Assembly (NCBI GenBank): GCA_036003885.1
Contig: DASYSA010000665.1
Span: 1-7,043, forward strand
Reading direction: 5' to 3'
DNA: 7,043 nucleotides
Source of the DNA: DASYSA01 sp036003885
GTDB lineage: Bacteria; Acidobacteriota; Blastocatellia; UBA7656
Notes under the pieces: model-generated
What the model was told of the DNA's origin: nothing
The model's input: the letters and a program-made list of their open reading frames with translations, nothing else
The model's database searches: none
Program-made: the position numbers and the translations under genes
Shown: piece by piece, positions 5,943 through 7,043 of the stretch
Numbering within the stretch: the stretch's first letter is position 1
How the letters are laid out: every line of letters starts with the position of its first letter

Positions 5943-7043
5943 ATGGCGATAGACAGAATTACAATCCGAGGCGCCAGGCAACACAACCTCAAGAATATCA
6001 ACCTCGAAATACCTCGAAATCGTCTGACGGTCGTCACGGGGCTTTCGGGTTCCGGCAAATCCAGCCTCGCCTTCGACACGGTCTACGCTGAAGGTCAGCG
6101 GCGCTATGTCGAATCCCTTTCGGCATACGCCCGGCAATTCCTCGACCAGCTCGAGAAACCGGATGTGGATGCCATCGACGGATTGTCGCCCGCAATATCC
6201 ATTGAACAGAAGACAACGACTCGCAGCCCGCGATCCACTGTCGGCACGGTGACCGAGGTATACGACTACCTGCGACTGCTGTTCTCGTCGATCGGGCAGC
6301 CTCACTGTCACAAGTGCGGGCGTCCAATCTCGCGCCAGTCGATGGACCAGATAGTTCAACAGCTCGGAACGCTTCGCGAGGGCGAGCGAGTGATGATCCT
6401 TGCTCCTCTCGTGCGCGGGCGCAAAGGCGAGTTCAAGAAAGAACTCGAAAAGCTGGCCAGGTCCGGATTCACGCGCGCGCGAATAGACGGCGAGCTGAGA
6501 CAACTGGATGAAGAGATCAAACTGGACAAGCGGCGCAACCACACGATCGAGGTAGTCGTCGACCGCCTGTTGATCAAGCATGGCGTGCAGAAACGTCTGG
6601 AAGAGTCCGTCCAGCTCGCGGCGAAACTGACCGAGGGACTCGTGCTCGTCGCGGTGGTAGACGGCGAGGAGCGGCTCTACTCCGAACGAATGGCTTGTCC
6701 TGACTGCGGCATCTCGGTGCCAACCCTCGAGCCCCGCTCATTCTCGTTCAACAGCCTCTATGGCGCTTGCCCGAGTTGTCACGGTTTGGGCTCGCGCGCA
6801 GAGGTCGATCCCGCGAAGATAGTGCCCGATCCTTCATTGCCAATCAATCAGCAGGACCCCTTCCCTGCCGACGGCTCGATAAGTAACTACCTGCGCGATG
6901 TGATGAAGGCCCTCGCCGGCGCGTCAGGTAGTTTGCCTGACGTTCCATTCGCCGGCCTCCCTCAAAAGGCACAGGACGCATTCTTTTTCGGCTCTAAGGA
7001 GAAGCTGACACTGAGGTACGGCGCGTACGAGTACAAGACCGAT
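5943..7043 (+). CDS. uvrA: Excinuclease ABC subunit A (UvrA), 5' part, cut by the window end
   Basis: The first 367 codons of UvrA are present, out of about 940 in the family. UvrA is the cytosolic DNA-damage sensor of nucleotide excision repair; as a dimeric ABC-type ATPase it loads UvrB at lesions. The start MAIDRITIRGARQHNLKN is typical, and Walker A is GLSGSGKS at 33-40. The SLAFDTVYAEGQRRYVESLSA region (41-61) and EQKTTTRSPRSTVGTVTEVYDYLRLLF (88-114) are near-invariant in UvrA. Cys122/Cys125 form a CxxC, and Cys252, Cys255, Cys276 and Cys279 form the first zinc module (CX2C-X20-CX2C). The UvrB-binding region lies about 130-245. The ABC signature, Walker B and second ATPase half lie beyond the window. 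The start is forced: the codon just before ATG is an in-frame TAA (5940-5942). AGGG at 5935-5938 is the only ribosome-site-like sequence, rather close to the ATG. It is divergent from the ligase gene and unrelated to it in function. Confidence 0.97.
   Translation, partial: MAIDRITIRGARQHNLKNINLEIPRNRLTVVTGLSGSGKSSLAFDTVYAEGQRRYVESLSAYARQFLDQLEKPDVDAIDGLSPAISIEQKTTTRSPRSTVGTVTEVYDYLRLLFSSIGQPHCHKCGRPISRQSMDQIVQQLGTLREGERVMILAPLVRGRKGEFKKELEKLARSGFTRARIDGELRQLDEEIKLDKRRNHTIEVVVDRLLIKHGVQKRLEESVQLAAKLTEGLVLVAVVDGEERLYSERMACPDCGISVPTLEPRSFSFNSLYGACPSCHGLGSRAEVDPAKIVPDPSLPINQQDPFPADGSISNYLRDVMKALAGASGSLPDVPFAGLPQKAQDAFFFGSKEKLTLRYGAYEYKTD

Noticed and set aside
5891..6091. Small + strand frame starting 52 bases before uvrA, possible leader peptide
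   Set aside because: No ribosome site precedes it, it runs well into uvrA in another frame, and its composition past the overlap is a frame-shadow of UvrA.
5793..6581. 262-residue open frame on the - strand over the uvrA start
   Set aside because: It lies antisense to the highly conserved start of UvrA, has no recognised motif, and crosses the right arm of the heptamer repeat.

Overview
The window is a moderately GC-rich stretch of bacterial chromosome with tightly packed genes, strong or moderate ribosome binding sites and no phage, IS or CRISPR features. It probably comes from a free-living soil or sediment bacterium. The style of the UvrA protein and of the intergenic repeats makes me think of Acidobacteriota or Gemmatimonadota, but this is a weak guess.

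Layout. A short leader with an inverted repeat precedes a class V glyoxylate aminotransferase on the + strand (165-1388). It converges, with only 8 bases between stop codons, on three genes of the - strand. In transcription order these are an oxalyl-CoA synthetase-like acyl-CoA ligase (5650-4166), a ketopantoate-reductase-family oxidoreductase (4065-3079) and an OFA-family oxalate/formate-type MFS transporter (2791-1397). A 292-base divergent spacer separates the ligase from uvrA on the + strand (5943 onward, cut by the window edge).

How the genes fit together. Read as a pathway, the four metabolic genes give: oxalate import (OFA carrier), ATP-dependent activation to oxalyl-CoA (AAE3/Pcs60-type ligase), NADPH-dependent reduction to glyoxylate (a PanE2-like reductase, by analogy with the oxalyl-CoA reductase of Methylobacterium extorquens), and transamination to glycine (AGXT-type enzyme). 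Each step has a plausible gene here, and neither formyl-CoA transferase nor oxalyl-CoA decarboxylase is in the window. This suggests a compact oxalate-to-glycine assimilation module that uses a free-standing ligase. The family assignments are strong; the oxalyl-CoA reductase role is inference.

The other notable feature is two intergenic elements built from degenerate 7-base units arranged as inverted arrays. One (4069-4166) fills the ligase-reductase junction, touches the ligase stop codon and covers the upstream region of the reductase start. The other (5733-5854) sits in the ligase/uvrA spacer. They have different unit sequences (xACNGAC and AAACGNN) but the same period and architecture.
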